This document shows positions 1 to 8,174 of a stretch of 64,000 nt of DNA, one piece after another. Source of the stretch: Brooklawnia cerclae (GTDB lineage Bacteria; Actinomycetota; Actinomycetes; Propionibacteriales; Propionibacteriaceae); assembly GCF_011758645.1 (NCBI RefSeq), contig NZ_JAAMOZ010000001.1, positions 1,736,001-1,800,000 on the forward strand. Reading direction: 5' to 3'. A model generated the notes under the pieces. That model did not search any database. It saw only the letters and a list, made by a program, of their open reading frames with translations, and was not told where the DNA came from. How positions within the stretch are numbered: the first letter of the stretch is position 1; each line of letters opens with the position of its first letter. The position numbers and the translations under genes are program-made.

Positions 1-213
1 GAGTGTGGTCGACAGGGACAGGGCCTGCGAGGTGGCGTTCGTGTCGCCGAACGCCGAGCCGGTGATGTACACGCTGAACACGAACGTGGTGATCACCGTG
101 TTGAAGGGTTGGGTTCCCCAGTCCCACATCGCCCAGCTGACGATCTTCTTCCGGGAGATGTCCTTGGGGGCGGCCAACGCCGTGGCCGGGGCTTGCGCAG
201 TGGTCTCGCTCAC
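1..213 (-). CDS. MFS transporter, UMF1/Atg22-like, N-terminal part only
   Basis: This is the first 71 codons of a leftward gene that runs off the window edge. Translation from the GTG at 213 gives a short Ala/Thr-rich cytoplasmic start followed by SWAMWDWGTQPFNTVITTFV, which closely resembles the first helix of UMF1-family (Atg22-like) major facilitator proteins, where a (Y/W)DWG..F.TV motif is typical. Those proteins are 12-helix permeases of mostly unknown substrate. A GGGAGG lies at 229-234, about 15 bases upstream of the GTG, which is a long spacing, so the start is likely but not certain. It lies 68 bp downstream of parE on the same strand. The substrate cannot be told from this fragment. 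Confidence 0.75.
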   Translation of the reverse strand, partial: MSETTAQAPATALAAPKDISRKKIVSWAMWDWGTQPFNTVITTFVFSVYITGSAFGDTNATSQALSLSTTL

Positions 214-281
214 GACCGCAACGTACAGCCTCCCGGTGAACGGTGGGCAAACTCCCACATTTCTGGTCGGACAAGCCTGGT

Positions 282-2372
282 TCAGGCGTCGATGCGCTCG
301 TCGTCCAGCTGGTAGGCACCCTCGATGATGAACTCTCGCCGTGGGCCGACCTCGTTGCCCATGAGCATCTCGAACGTCTGTTCCGCGATCATGGCGTCGT
401 CGACGGTCAGCCGACGCAGCATGCGGCCGCGGGGGTCCATCGTCGTCCCCGCGAGTTGGTCGGCGTCCATCTCGCCCAGCCCCTTGTACCGCTGCGGTTC
501 CTTGAACGCCTGTCCCTTCTTGGTCAGCTCGGCGAGTTTGCGCTGGTACTCGGGGTCCGAATAGGTGTAGACGAACTTCGGCGTCCCCTTCTTCGGGTTG
601 ATCAGCTCGAACCTGTGCAACGGCGGCACCGCGGAGAACACGCGCCCGGCCTCCACCATGGGACGCATGTAGCGGAAGAAGAGCGTCGCGAGCAGGCAGC
701 GGATGTGGGCGCCGTCCGAGTCGGCGTCGGCCATGAAGATGACCTTGCCATACCGGGCCGCGTCGATGTCGAAGGTCTTCCCGGATCCGGCTCCGACCAC
801 CTGGATGATGGACGCGCACTCGGCGTTCTTGAGCATGTCGCCCACGCTGGCCTTCTGCACGTTGAGGATCTTGCCGCGGATGGGCAGCAGCGCCTGGAAC
901 TCCGAGTTGCGAGCGAGGTTGGCCGTCCCGAGAGCCGAGTCACCCTCGACGATGAACAGTTCGGAGTGGTCGACCGAGCCGCTGCGGCAGTCCTTCAGCT
1001 TCGGCGGCAGCGTGGACGACTCCAGCGCGTTCTTGCGACGCTGGTTCTCCTTGTGGACGCGCGCGGCGACTCTCGTGCGGGACGCGTTCACCACCTTCTC
1101 CATGACCAGGCGCGCCTGCGGGCGCTCGTTGGCCTTGGTCGAGCCCAGGAACCTGCCCAGTTCACGCTCCACGACGCCCGCGACCAGGCGGGTCACCGGC
1201 GGGGTGCCCAGCACCTCCTTCGTCTGCCCCTCGAACTGCGGCTCGGGCAGCCGCACCGTGACCACGGTCGTCAATCCTTCGAGGACGTCGTCCTTGGTGA
1301 TCTCCTCGCCGCTCTTGAGCAGCCGCGTGCCCTCCAGGCCACCGACGAACGCCCTGAGCAGACCGCGTTCGAAGCCCTGCACATGCGTGCCGCCCTTGGG
1401 CGTCGCGACGATGTTGACGAACGAGCGCTCGACCGTGTCGTACCCGGTTCCCCAGCGCACCGCAATGTCGATGTCCAGTTGCCGCTCCACGTCGGTGGGA
1501 GTCATGGCGCCGTCCTCGTCCAGCATCGGGACGGTCTCGACGAAGCTCTCGGTCCCCTGGATGCGGACGATGTCGGTCACCGGCGGGTCGGAGGCCAGGA
1601 AGTCCGCGAACTCCGAGATGCCGCCCTCGTGCCGGAACAGTTCGGTGACCGGTTCCTCACCGCGGGCATCGGTCACGCGCAGTTCGAGCCCCGGCACCAG
1701 GAAGCTGGTCTGACGGGCCCGGTCGACGAGCTGGTCGACCGACAGCTGTGCGTCCTTGAGGAAGATCTGGCGATCCGGCCAGTACCGGACGCGGGTGCCG
1801 GTGACGCCCTTGGCCACCTTGCCGACCTTCCGCAGTCCGTGCGCGGTGGTGAACGGCGCATCAGGCCCCTCGCCGTCGAACACGCCCGGAGTCCCCCGGC
1901 GGAAGCTCATCGCCCAGGTGGCCCCGTTGCGATCCACCTCCACGTCGAGACGCGAGCTGAGTGCGTTCACGACGGACGCACCGACGCCGTGCAGGCCGCC
2001 GGTGGCGTTGTAGTTGCCGGTGCCGAACTTGCCGCCCGCATGGAGCTTCGTGTAGACGACCTCGACACCCGACAGCCCGGTGCGGGGCTCCGTGTCGACC
2101 GGGATGCCGCGCCCCTGGTCCCCGACGAAGATCGACCCGTCGGCGTCGAGCGAAACATCGATCGTCCGGCCGGATCCGGCGAGTGCCTCGTCCACCGCGT
2201 TGTCGATGATCTCCCACAGGCAGTGCATGAGGCCGCGGGTGTCTGTGGAGCCGATGTACATGGCCGGACGCTTGCGTACGGCTTCGAGGCCTTCGAGGAC
2301 GAGCAGGTTCTTCGCCTCGTATTCTCGTCCGGGAAGACCGGGGCTGTTGGTCGTGTTGGTCCGTGGTGGCAC
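282..2372 (-). CDS. parE: DNA topoisomerase IV subunit B (second GyrB-like protein)
   Basis: This 696-residue ATPase subunit of a type IIA topoisomerase would decatenate or relax DNA with a ParC/GyrA-type partner. A GHKL ATP-binding fold is seen at the N-terminus (EIIDNAVDEA near residue 54, DQGRGIP near 85, GGLHGVG at 125-131). The transducer follows, then a TOPRIM domain with EGDSA near 474 and DADSDGAH near 549, and the QRYKGLGEM block near 628. Position next to sigA, rather than next to dnaN/recF, matches the actinobacterial parE paralogue rather than gyrB; this is the main reason for the name, and the cleavage partner is not in the window. The start is GTG at 2372. A TAGGCT -10 element ends 7 bases before it and no Shine-Dalgarno is seen, so a leaderless mRNA is likely. 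Confidence 0.9.
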   Translation of the reverse strand: MPPRTNTTNSPGLPGREYEAKNLLVLEGLEAVRKRPAMYIGSTDTRGLMHCLWEIIDNAVDEALAGSGRTIDVSLDADGSIFVGDQGRGIPVDTEPRTGLSGVEVVYTKLHAGGKFGTGNYNATGGLHGVGASVVNALSSRLDVEVDRNGATWAMSFRRGTPGVFDGEGPDAPFTTAHGLRKVGKVAKGVTGTRVRYWPDRQIFLKDAQLSVDQLVDRARQTSFLVPGLELRVTDARGEEPVTELFRHEGGISEFADFLASDPPVTDIVRIQGTESFVETVPMLDEDGAMTPTDVERQLDIDIAVRWGTGYDTVERSFVNIVATPKGGTHVQGFERGLLRAFVGGLEGTRLLKSGEEITKDDVLEGLTTVVTVRLPEPQFEGQTKEVLGTPPVTRLVAGVVERELGRFLGSTKANERPQARLVMEKVVNASRTRVAARVHKENQRRKNALESSTLPPKLKDCRSGSVDHSELFIVEGDSALGTANLARNSEFQALLPIRGKILNVQKASVGDMLKNAECASIIQVVGAGSGKTFDIDAARYGKVIFMADADSDGAHIRCLLATLFFRYMRPMVEAGRVFSAVPPLHRFELINPKKGTPKFVYTYSDPEYQRKLAELTKKGQAFKEPQRYKGLGEMDADQLAGTTMDPRGRMLRRLTVDDAMIAEQTFEMLMGNEVGPRREFIIEGAYQLDDERIDA

Positions 2373-2379
2373 GGCGTGA

Positions 2380-2385
2380 AGCCTA
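2380..2385 (-). promoter_or_regulatory. parE -10 element, leaderless start
   Basis: TAGGCT on the minus strand (fits TANNNT) with 7 bases to the GTG start of parE. Transcription starting about 7 bases after the -10 would begin at the start codon itself. Confidence 0.5.
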
Positions 2386-2570
2386 CCCGGAACCGCACCG
2401 GGAGCCCTTGAACGACGCCGGGGGGTTCGTCACGCAACCGCAACGTGATCGTGACGCGCCGCTGATGGTGCCCGCTTGGGTGACAGGTAGTGTTGTGCGC
2501 GGGGAACAAACCCGAAGACGTCACCGTTGTGGTGGCGACCGGGTGATATCCCGGGTTGAGGAGGAGCACG

Positions 2571-2768
2571 ATGAACACCAACGTGGTCGATGACCAGACC
2601 CTGACCGCCGCCGACCGCTGCGACCGCTGTGGGGCGCAGGCCTACCTTCGCGTAACGCTGCCCACCGGTGGCGAACTCCTCTTCTGCGCCCACCACGCAC
2701 GGATGCACGAGGACAAGCTGAAGCAGGTCGCCCTGCGAATCCATGACGAGACCGATCGGCTTCGCTGA
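2571..2768 (+). CDS. Small zinc-ribbon-like protein, DUF7455 type
   Basis: A 65-residue protein with a CDRCG motif near residue 17 and CAHH near 43, an arrangement expected to bind one zinc ion through three Cys and a His. Short proteins of this type are common next to sigA and parE in Actinobacteria; the function is unknown. The ATG at 2571 is preferred over an in-frame TTG at 2556 because the perfect ribosome binding site GAGGAGGAG (2558-2566) lies just before it and overlaps the TTG. It is divergent from parE, and a strong intrinsic terminator follows 14 bases after the stop, so it is probably a single-gene transcript. Confidence 0.8.
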   Translation: MNTNVVDDQTLTAADRCDRCGAQAYLRVTLPTGGELLFCAHHARMHEDKLKQVALRIHDETDRLR

Positions 2769-2782
2769 CAAGAAGAAACGTG

Positions 2783-2814
2783 AGACGGCCCGGCTCGAAC
2801 GAGCCGGGCCGTCT
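2783..2814 (+). terminator. Intrinsic terminator after the DUF7455 gene
   Basis: Perfect 14-bp stem (AGACGGCCCGGCTC) with a GAAC loop, directly downstream of the small zinc protein gene and only 16 bp before the ybaK start. The 3' side is TGCTATG rather than a U-run, as is usual in GC-rich Actinobacteria. Confidence 0.75.
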
Positions 2815-2830
2815 GCTATGTGGAGAACAG

Positions 2831-3289
2831 ATGAGTGAAGAACGCGCCCTGGGCGCGATGAAGCAATTGGGGTTGGAACAGGTGGTGACCCGCCACGGTC
2901 GCGTCGAGTCGCTGGAGGAGGCGGCCAAGCTGCGCGGCATCCAGCCACGGGACATCGTCAAGACCCTGGTGGTCCGGAGAGGCGATGACGACTACCTGTT
3001 CGTCCTCGTTCCCGGTGACCGGGAATTCAGTTGGACGAAATTGCGGACGCTGCTGGGCGTCAAACGGCTCTCGATGCCGGACGCAGGCACCGCCCGCGAT
3101 GTGACCGGCTACGAGCGCGGAACGATCACCCCGTTCGGGGCCACCCACGCATGGCCCGTGATCGCCGACGCATCGATCCCGGGGCGGCGGATCTCGATGG
3201 GCGCGGGTGCCCAGGGGGTGTCCGTCAGCCTGAACGCCGATTCCATGCTGACGGCGCTGAACGCCACCGTCGCCGATATCAGCAACTGA
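2831..3289 (+). CDS. ybaK: Cys-tRNA(Pro)/Cys-tRNA(Cys) deacylase, YbaK/EbsC family
   Basis: A 152-residue single-domain protein of the YbaK/ProXp family, which hydrolyses misacylated tRNA, mainly Cys-tRNA(Pro), in trans. The sequence shows the family features: a short helical N-terminus, the strand KTLVVRRGDDDYLFVLVPGD around residues 47-66, a K/R-rich helix, and the glycine-rich end GRRISMGAGAQGVSV. Length is normal for free-standing YbaK proteins. It starts with ATG at 2831 after GGAGAACAG. The next gene begins 1 bp after its stop, so the two are very likely co-transcribed. Confidence 0.85.
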   Translation: MSEERALGAMKQLGLEQVVTRHGRVESLEEAAKLRGIQPRDIVKTLVVRRGDDDYLFVLVPGDREFSWTKLRTLLGVKRLSMPDAGTARDVTGYERGTITPFGATHAWPVIADASIPGRRISMGAGAQGVSVSLNADSMLTALNATVADISN

Positions 3290-3290
3290 C

Positions 3291-4208
3291 ATGGACTGGC
3301 CCGGCGACGCGACTCTCACGGCGTTCGGGCGCCAGGCCCTGTCGCTGGTCGCACAGGAACTGCGGAAGTTCCGGGTGACCTCGCTGCTCGCCCCCGACTA
3401 CTACTGCCCCACCATGCTCGTCCCGTTCTCCATGGAGGGGATACATGTACACGTCGTGGAGACCGGCCACGACTGCCTGATGCGTTCACACGCCTTGGAC
3501 GAGGCGCTCCGCACGCATCGTGGAAGCGCCGTCCTGCACTGCGAGACGTTCGGCAGCCGGGCGGACGAGGAACTGGCGGACGTCCTGTGCACGGCACGAC
3601 AGGCGGGAACCAAGGTCGTGATCGACCGGACGCACAGTTGGCCGGAGCCGGGCGAGGACTCCGGCGACTACATCGTGGCCAGCCTGCGCAAAATGGTCCC
3701 GACACCCGACGGCGCCTACGTCACCGGGCTGCGGCTGCCGCCCCGGGTGATCCCCAACGAGGCGACCCGCCGGGCCACGCGTGCGCGGATGAGTCATCTG
3801 GCGAACCCCACCCTCGAGACCTTCGAGGCGGCCGAGGATCTCGCGGACGACGCCTGGGTGCCCGCTCCGCCGAGTCTCGAGGCGATGAGCCGCGTCGACG
3901 AGTTCGACCACGAGTCCGACCGGACGCAGCGAGCGCGCACGGCCGCGGCACTGAGGCATGCGCTGACCGGGATGGACATCGTCAACCCGGACGCGTCGTG
4001 CTGTGTGGCGCTCAGCCATCCCCGCGCGCACCAGATCATGGACACGCTGGCGGCGCGCGGCGTCCACGGACCGATCTATTGGGGCCAGCCATTGCATCTG
4101 CCCCACACACGGCGATGGCGGGACGATGTGTTCACCCTGCCCGTGGACGAGCGATGGGCCGGACGCGAGGACGAACTCGCCTCCTGGGTGCGGCAGGCCG
4201 CCGGCTGA
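3291..4208 (+). CDS. Unrecognised protein with aminotransferase-fold (PLP type I-like) features
   Basis: A 305-residue soluble protein not firmly recognised. It begins 1 bp after ybaK and probably shares its mRNA. What can be seen: an N-terminal LLAPDYYCPTM segment, a VVIDRTHSW block at about 109-117 reminiscent of the DxxH strand that holds the pyridine ring in DegT/aspartate-aminotransferase folds, and SLRKMVPTPDGAYV at 131-144, where Lys134 could be a Schiff-base lysine. The C-terminal third looks like a small alpha/beta domain. There is no signal peptide or membrane segment. Length is shorter than standard sugar aminotransferases (about 370). The PLP assignment is inference from local motifs; a degenerate, non-catalytic relative is equally possible. 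Confidence 0.55.
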   Translation: MDWPGDATLTAFGRQALSLVAQELRKFRVTSLLAPDYYCPTMLVPFSMEGIHVHVVETGHDCLMRSHALDEALRTHRGSAVLHCETFGSRADEELADVLCTARQAGTKVVIDRTHSWPEPGEDSGDYIVASLRKMVPTPDGAYVTGLRLPPRVIPNEATRRATRARMSHLANPTLETFEAAEDLADDAWVPAPPSLEAMSRVDEFDHESDRTQRARTAAALRHALTGMDIVNPDASCCVALSHPRAHQIMDTLAARGVHGPIYWGQPLHLPHTRRWRDDVFTLPVDERWAGREDELASWVRQAAG

Positions 4209-4275
4209 CTAGGCGACCGCGCCGGACACGACATCGAATCGACACCTGCGTCGCCAGCCCAGGGTCCGCCTTCGA

Positions 4276-4520
4276 CTACGAAGGATTCGCCATCACCAGC
4301 CGCAGGACAGTGTCCTCGATGAGTTCGCGGACCCGCGGCGAATCGGCCTCACCGAGCATGTCCCGCCCGAACATCGCACGAAACGTCCACCGATGCTCTG
4401 CCCGGTTGAGCACCAACGCGGACAGAACTTCATGGACGTCGAGGGCCGTCGGCGCGTTCGGGCCTGTGCGGAAGGCTCCCGACTGTCTGCCACGGTCACG
4501 ACCACATGGCCCACGTCTGG
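4276..4520 (-). pseudogene. Truncated regulator-like fragment (TetR C-terminal-like)
   Basis: The 320-bp stretch between the PLP-like gene and sigA has no intact gene. On the minus strand one frame reads without interruption to TAG at 4276-4278 and gives FRTGPNAPTALDVHEVLSAL, then LVLNRAEHRWTFRAMFGRD, ending in RELIEDTVLRLVMANPS. This is amphipathic, protein-like and resembles the ligand-binding end of TetR-family repressors. There is no start codon with a ribosome binding site and no DNA-binding domain; the frame runs back into the end of sigA. I read it as the remnant of a deleted gene. The family call is tentative. Confidence 0.45.
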
Positions 4521-4528
4521 CTACCGAC

Positions 4529-5974
4529 TCATTCCAGGTAGTCGCGGAGGATTTGCGACCGGGAGGGATGACGCAGCTTGCTCATCGTCTTGGACTCGAT
4601 CTGGCGGATCCGCTCGCGAGTGACTCCGTAGACCTTGCCGATCTCGTCGAGGGTCTTGGGCTGCCCGTCGGTGAGACCGAACCTCATCGACACGACGCCC
4701 GCCTCGCGCTCCGAGAGCGTGTCGAGCACGTCGTGCAGCTGCTCCTGCAGCAGGGTGAAGTTCACCGCGTCGGCAGGGACGATGGCCTCGGAATCCTCGA
4801 TCAGGTCGCCGAACTCCGAATCGCCGTCCTCGCCCAGCGGGGTGTGCAGGGAGATCGGCTCGCGTCCATACTTCTGAACCTCGACGACCTTCTCGGGGGT
4901 CATGTCGAGTTCCTTGGCCAGTTCCTCGGGAAGGGGCTCGCGCCCCAGGTCCTGCAGCATCTGGCGCTGGACGCGGGCGAGCTTGTTGATGACCTCGACC
5001 ATGTGCACCGGGATGCGGATGGTGCGCGCCTGATCGGCCATGGCCCGGGTGATCGCCTGCTTGATCCACCACGTCGCGTAGGTGGAGAACTTGTAGCCCT
5101 TGGTGTAGTCGAACTTCTCGACCGCGCGGATCAGGCCGAGGTTGCCCTCCTGGATGAGATCGAGGAAGAGCATGCCGCGTCCGGTGTAGCGCTTCGCGAG
5201 CGACACGACCAGGCGGAGGTTGGCCTCGAGCAGGTGGTTCTTGGCCCGCCGCCCGTCCTCGACGATCCACTCGTAGTCGATGCGGTCCTTGTCGCGGACG
5301 TTGTCCTCGCCCAGCTGCTCCTCGGCGAACAGACCGGCCTCGATACGCTTGGCGAGGCTGACCTCCTGCTCGGCGTTGAGCAGTGCCACCTTGCCGATCT
5401 GCTTCAGGTAGTCCTTCACGGGATCGGCCGTGGCACCCGCCGAGACCACCTGCTGCTCGGGCTCGTCCGCGTCGTCGGAGTCGGAGAGGTTGAAGCCCTC
5501 CTCCTCGGCATTGATCTCGGCCTCGTCCTTCTCCGCTTCCTTGGAGTCGAACTGGGTGTCGTCCACCTCGTCGAGGTTTCGCTTCTTGCCCCCAACGGTG
5601 AGGACGACATCGTCGCCGTCACGCTGCACCGTGACATTCACCAGCTTCTCGTCATCGGCGGACGCCCCGGCTGTGGGCTTGGTCGTCGTCTTCGACGTCT
5701 TGCGCGTCCGTCGAGCGCTGCCGTTGGTCGTCTTGCCGGTGCCGGACCTACCCATACTGCTGCTGCTCCCTGTCTGCTTGGCGGTCGTGGCGGACTTGGT
5801 GTCGCCTGAATCAGCGACGTTCGTCGTCTCCGGCGCCTTGCGCCCGGATCGGCTGCCATTGGCCGAGGCAGTCACCGACGTGGCGTCGTCCTTGACGGCT
5901 TTTGTTCGGCGAGTGCGCCGACCCGTCGGGGATTCCGTGGTGGAGGCAGCCTGATCGATGATGCTTGGCGTCAC
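4529..5974 (-). CDS. sigA: Primary RNA polymerase sigma factor SigA (RpoD/HrdB)
   Basis: The housekeeping sigma factor, 481 residues. The first 160 or so residues are Ser/Thr/Lys-rich and low in complexity, followed by an acidic stretch, as in actinobacterial HrdB proteins. Region 1.2 ([20 protein letters not shown]) follows. Region 2 contains [37 protein letters not shown] and the -10 recognition helix [15 protein letters not shown]. Region 3 comes next, and region 4 carries the -35 reading helix [19 protein letters not shown] near the end. The GTG at 5974 is chosen because GAAAGG sits 6 bases upstream (5981-5986); an open frame continues upstream to about 6106 but is not family-like. It is divergent from sigB. 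Confidence 0.93.
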   Translation of the reverse strand: MTPSIIDQAASTTESPTGRRTRRTKAVKDDATSVTASANGSRSGRKAPETTNVADSGDTKSATTAKQTGSSSSMGRSGTGKTTNGSARRTRKTSKTTTKPTAGASADDEKLVNVTVQRDGDDVVLTVGGKKRNLDEVDDTQFDSKEAEKDEAEINAEEEGFNLSDSDDADEPEQQVVSAGATADPVKDYLKQIGKVALLNAEQEVSLAKRIEAGLFAEEQLGEDNVRDKDRIDYEWIVEDGRRAKNHLLEANLRLVVSLAKRYTGRGMLFLDLIQEGNLGLIRAVEKFDYTKGYKFSTYATWWIKQAITRAMADQARTIRIPVHMVEVINKLARVQRQMLQDLGREPLPEELAKELDMTPEKVVEVQKYGREPISLHTPLGEDGDSEFGDLIEDSEAIVPADAVNFTLLQEQLHDVLDTLSEREAGVVSMRFGLTDGQPKTLDEIGKVYGVTRERIRQIESKTMSKLRHPSRSQILRDYLE

Positions 5975-6237
5975 AAGTGGCCTTTCGGAAGCCGTGTACC
6001 ATGAGGGCGCACCCAACGCCGATGGTGTCAAGCGCGCTTCGTTCAATAGTGCCACGTACACCAAGCCGGAACCGAACCGGGTCGTCGCCCTCCGGTTGCT
6101 GCCCACAGCGGCCCGCCATCAGACCCCAGTCGCACCCCGCCCCCGAATCGATCCCGTTTCCAGCTTTTTCACGGCTTGGGTGAATGAAATCGGTCGTCTT
6201 TTGCGTTACACAGTACGAGCAACAGAAAGGCATGCCC
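5975..6237. promoter_or_regulatory. Divergent sigA/sigB intergenic region
   Basis: These 263 bp separate two divergently transcribed sigma-factor genes and must hold both promoters. A perfect -35-like TTGACA is present on the minus strand at 6026-6031 toward sigA, but no good -10 lies 16-18 bases after it, so I do not assign it. AGAAAGG at 6224-6230 is the sigB ribosome binding site. No long inverted repeat was seen. Confidence 0.4.
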
Positions 6238-7173
6238 ATGGACTCGAAGACTCGTGTGCGCAGCAACGACGGCATCGACGGCAAGGACTCGGTAGGTCTC
6301 TACCTCGAATCGATCGCCAAGACGCCGCTGTTGAGCGCCGAACAAGAGGTTGAACTGGCACGCCTGATCGAAGCCGGCCAGTACGCCCAGGCCGTTCTCG
6401 ACGGTCGTGCCGAGCGCACCGCGCAAGCGACCGACGACGAACTCGAGCTCGTCGCTCGCGAGGGTGAACAGGCCATGCAGCACTTCGTCCAGGCGAACCT
6501 TCGTCTGGTGGTCTCCGTCGCACGCAAGTACGGACGCTCGCAGATGCCGCTGCTCGATCTGGTGCAGGAAGGCAATACCGGCCTGATCAGGGCAGTCGAG
6601 AAGTTCGACTACACCAAGGGTTTCAAGTTCTCCACGTACGCCACATGGTGGGTGCGCCAGGCCATCAGCCGCGGCATCGCCCAGCAGGGACGCATCGTCC
6701 GGCTTCCGGTGCACGTCGCCGAGCAGGTCAACCAGATCTCCGCCGTGCGCCGCAACCTGGAGCGCACGCTCGGACGCGAACCTGAGGTGCAGGAGATCGC
6801 CCGCGAGCTCGACGTCGAAGAGGACAAGGTCGTCGACCTGATCCGCTACAGCCGAGAGCATGTGAGCCTGGACGCCCCGGTTGAGGAGGACGGCGACACC
6901 TCGCTCGGCGACCTGATCGCCCGCGAGACCGCTCCCGGCCCCGACGAGGTCGTCCTCAGCCAGGAAGACCGTGAACGGCTCGACACCATGCTCGAGGGCC
7001 TGGACGAGCGTTCGGCGGATGTCGTCCGCCGCCGCTACGGCCTGCTCGACGGCCGCCAGGCGAAGTTGTCCGACATCGGCCAGGTGTGGGGCATCACCGC
7101 TGAGCGCGTCCGCCAGATCGAGCGCGCCGCGCTCGTGCTGCTGCGCGAGCGCACGTCGGTGTCGGTGGGCTGA
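6238..7173 (+). CDS. sigB: Group 2 RNA polymerase sigma factor SigB
   Basis: A 311-residue alternative but sigA-like sigma factor. Regions 1.2 (SVGLYLESIAKTPLLSAEQE), 2 ([48 protein letters not shown]), 3 and 4 (GITAERVRQIERAALVLLRE) are all present, but the long N-terminal extension of SigA is missing, which defines group 2. In mycobacteria and corynebacteria the equivalent protein works in stationary phase and stress. The ATG at 6238 is chosen over the ATG at 6232 because AGAAAGG ends at 6230, giving 7 bases of spacing instead of 1. It converges with tesB, with 15 bp between the stop codons. Confidence 0.9.
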   Translation: MDSKTRVRSNDGIDGKDSVGLYLESIAKTPLLSAEQEVELARLIEAGQYAQAVLDGRAERTAQATDDELELVAREGEQAMQHFVQANLRLVVSVARKYGRSQMPLLDLVQEGNTGLIRAVEKFDYTKGFKFSTYATWWVRQAISRGIAQQGRIVRLPVHVAEQVNQISAVRRNLERTLGREPEVQEIARELDVEEDKVVDLIRYSREHVSLDAPVEEDGDTSLGDLIARETAPGPDEVVLSQEDRERLDTMLEGLDERSADVVRRRYGLLDGRQAKLSDIGQVWGITAERVRQIERAALVLLRERTSVSVG

Positions 7174-7188
7174 CCACCCCTCACCGCG

Positions 7189-8094
7189 TCATTTGCTGAA
7201 CCCGTCGCTCCCCGAGATCTCCGTGGTCTCGGGGAGTACGCGTATCAGGCCCTCCTGGGACGCGGAGCCCACCATGATCCCGTTCTGGAAGAGCCTGCCG
7301 GTCGAGTATCCGAGCGAACTCGACGCCGTCGGCGAGATCTGGTCGTACAGGATCCACTGGTCGGCGCGGAACGGCCGGTGGAACCACATCGTGTGATCGA
7401 TCGACCGCACCATGAGACGTGGGGACGTGAAGTTGACGGCATGAGGGACGACACTCGCGCTGAGCAAGGTGATGTCGGACAGATAGGCCATGACCGCTTG
7501 ATGCAGCCTGAGGTCGTCGGGCATGGCATCGGTCGTCCTCACCCACACGCGTAGGTGGGAGCTGTGCACGCGCGGGGTGATCTGATGGGACGCACCGGAG
7601 TCGCCCGCGAACCGGACATCGAGGGCGTTCCATTCGTTCCACAGTTCCGAGGCGCCGAACCGCTCGACCATCACATCGCGCAAGGACGGGCACTCCTCGG
7701 GCAGCGGGGCCGGCTGTGGCAAGGGATCGGAATGCTCCAGCCCGTCCTCGGGCACATGGAACGACGCCGACATCCAGAAGATCACACGACCGTCCTGCAT
7801 CGCGATGACCAGGCGGGAGGCGAACGTCCGCCCGTCACGCACCCTGTCGACCACGTACTCGATGTCCTGGTCGGCCACGCCGGGACGCAGGAAGTAGGCC
7901 CCCAGATGGTGGGCCACCTGTTCGTCGCGGACCGTGGCATAGGCCGCCATCAAGGCCTGGGCCAGCACCTGGCCCCCGAAGGTCCGCTGCAGATGGGTCG
8001 ACAGGTGGGGGCCGATGAACAGGTCGTCGTCCGCGGGCACGACATGAAGTAGTTCGATCAGTTCGGCAGTCGTCGCTGGCACGCCACCAACCAT
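7189..8094 (-). CDS. tesB: Acyl-CoA thioesterase II
   Basis: A 301-residue double hot-dog enzyme that hydrolyses medium and long acyl-CoA esters to free acid and CoA in the cytosol. The first hot-dog half includes the family block TFGGQVLAQALMAA at about residues 33-46 and HHLGAYFLRPG. The second half ends with VRSIDHTMWFHRPFRADQW, LYDQISPTASSSLGYSTGRL and FQNGIMVGSASQEGLIR, which is diagnostic for TesB. The ATG at 8094 has GGAG (8103-8106) 8 bases upstream; the frame stays open a further 66 bases without a better start. The 3' end converges on sigB. Confidence 0.92.
   Translation of the reverse strand: MVGGVPATTAELIELLHVVPADDDLFIGPHLSTHLQRTFGGQVLAQALMAAYATVRDEQVAHHLGAYFLRPGVADQDIEYVVDRVRDGRTFASRLVIAMQDGRVIFWMSASFHVPEDGLEHSDPLPQPAPLPEECPSLRDVMVERFGASELWNEWNALDVRFAGDSGASHQITPRVHSSHLRVWVRTTDAMPDDLRLHQAVMAYLSDITLLSASVVPHAVNFTSPRLMVRSIDHTMWFHRPFRADQWILYDQISPTASSSLGYSTGRLFQNGIMVGSASQEGLIRVLPETTEISGSDGFSK
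7208..7236. terminator. Hairpin at the convergent sigB/tesB ends
   Basis: A 10-bp perfect stem CTCCCCGAGA/TCTCGGGGAG with a 9-base loop, 35 bases beyond the sigB stop and inside the last codons of tesB. It could terminate sigB transcripts; no U-run follows. Confidence 0.35.
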
Positions 8095-8123
8095 GCCACA
8101 ACTCCGGTTGTGGCAACGCAAGA

Positions 8124-8166
8124 ATCCGGGTGGGGGGACGCTCGTCGCGCGTCCACCCACCCGGAT
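8124..8166 (-). terminator. Terminator of the helical-repeat protein gene
   Basis: An 18-bp stem with one mismatch (ATCCGGGTGGG... / ...CCCACCCGGAT) and a 7-base loop, starting 8 bases after the stop codon of the leftward gene and followed on that strand by TTCTTGC. Confidence 0.7.
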
Positions 8167-8174
8167 GGTGGAAC

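Noticed and set aside
243-2411. 722-codon open frame antisense to parE
   Set aside because: It is a high-GC shadow frame of an unmistakable topoisomerase; the translation is Arg/Leu/Glu/His-rich with no family motif and no ribosome binding site.
3587-5809. 740-codon plus-strand frame across the PLP-like gene and sigA
   Set aside because: It spans two real genes on opposite strands and has shadow-like composition.
6026-6031. TTGACA -35 element of sigA
   Set aside because: No acceptable -10 lies 16-18 bases downstream, so it may be chance.
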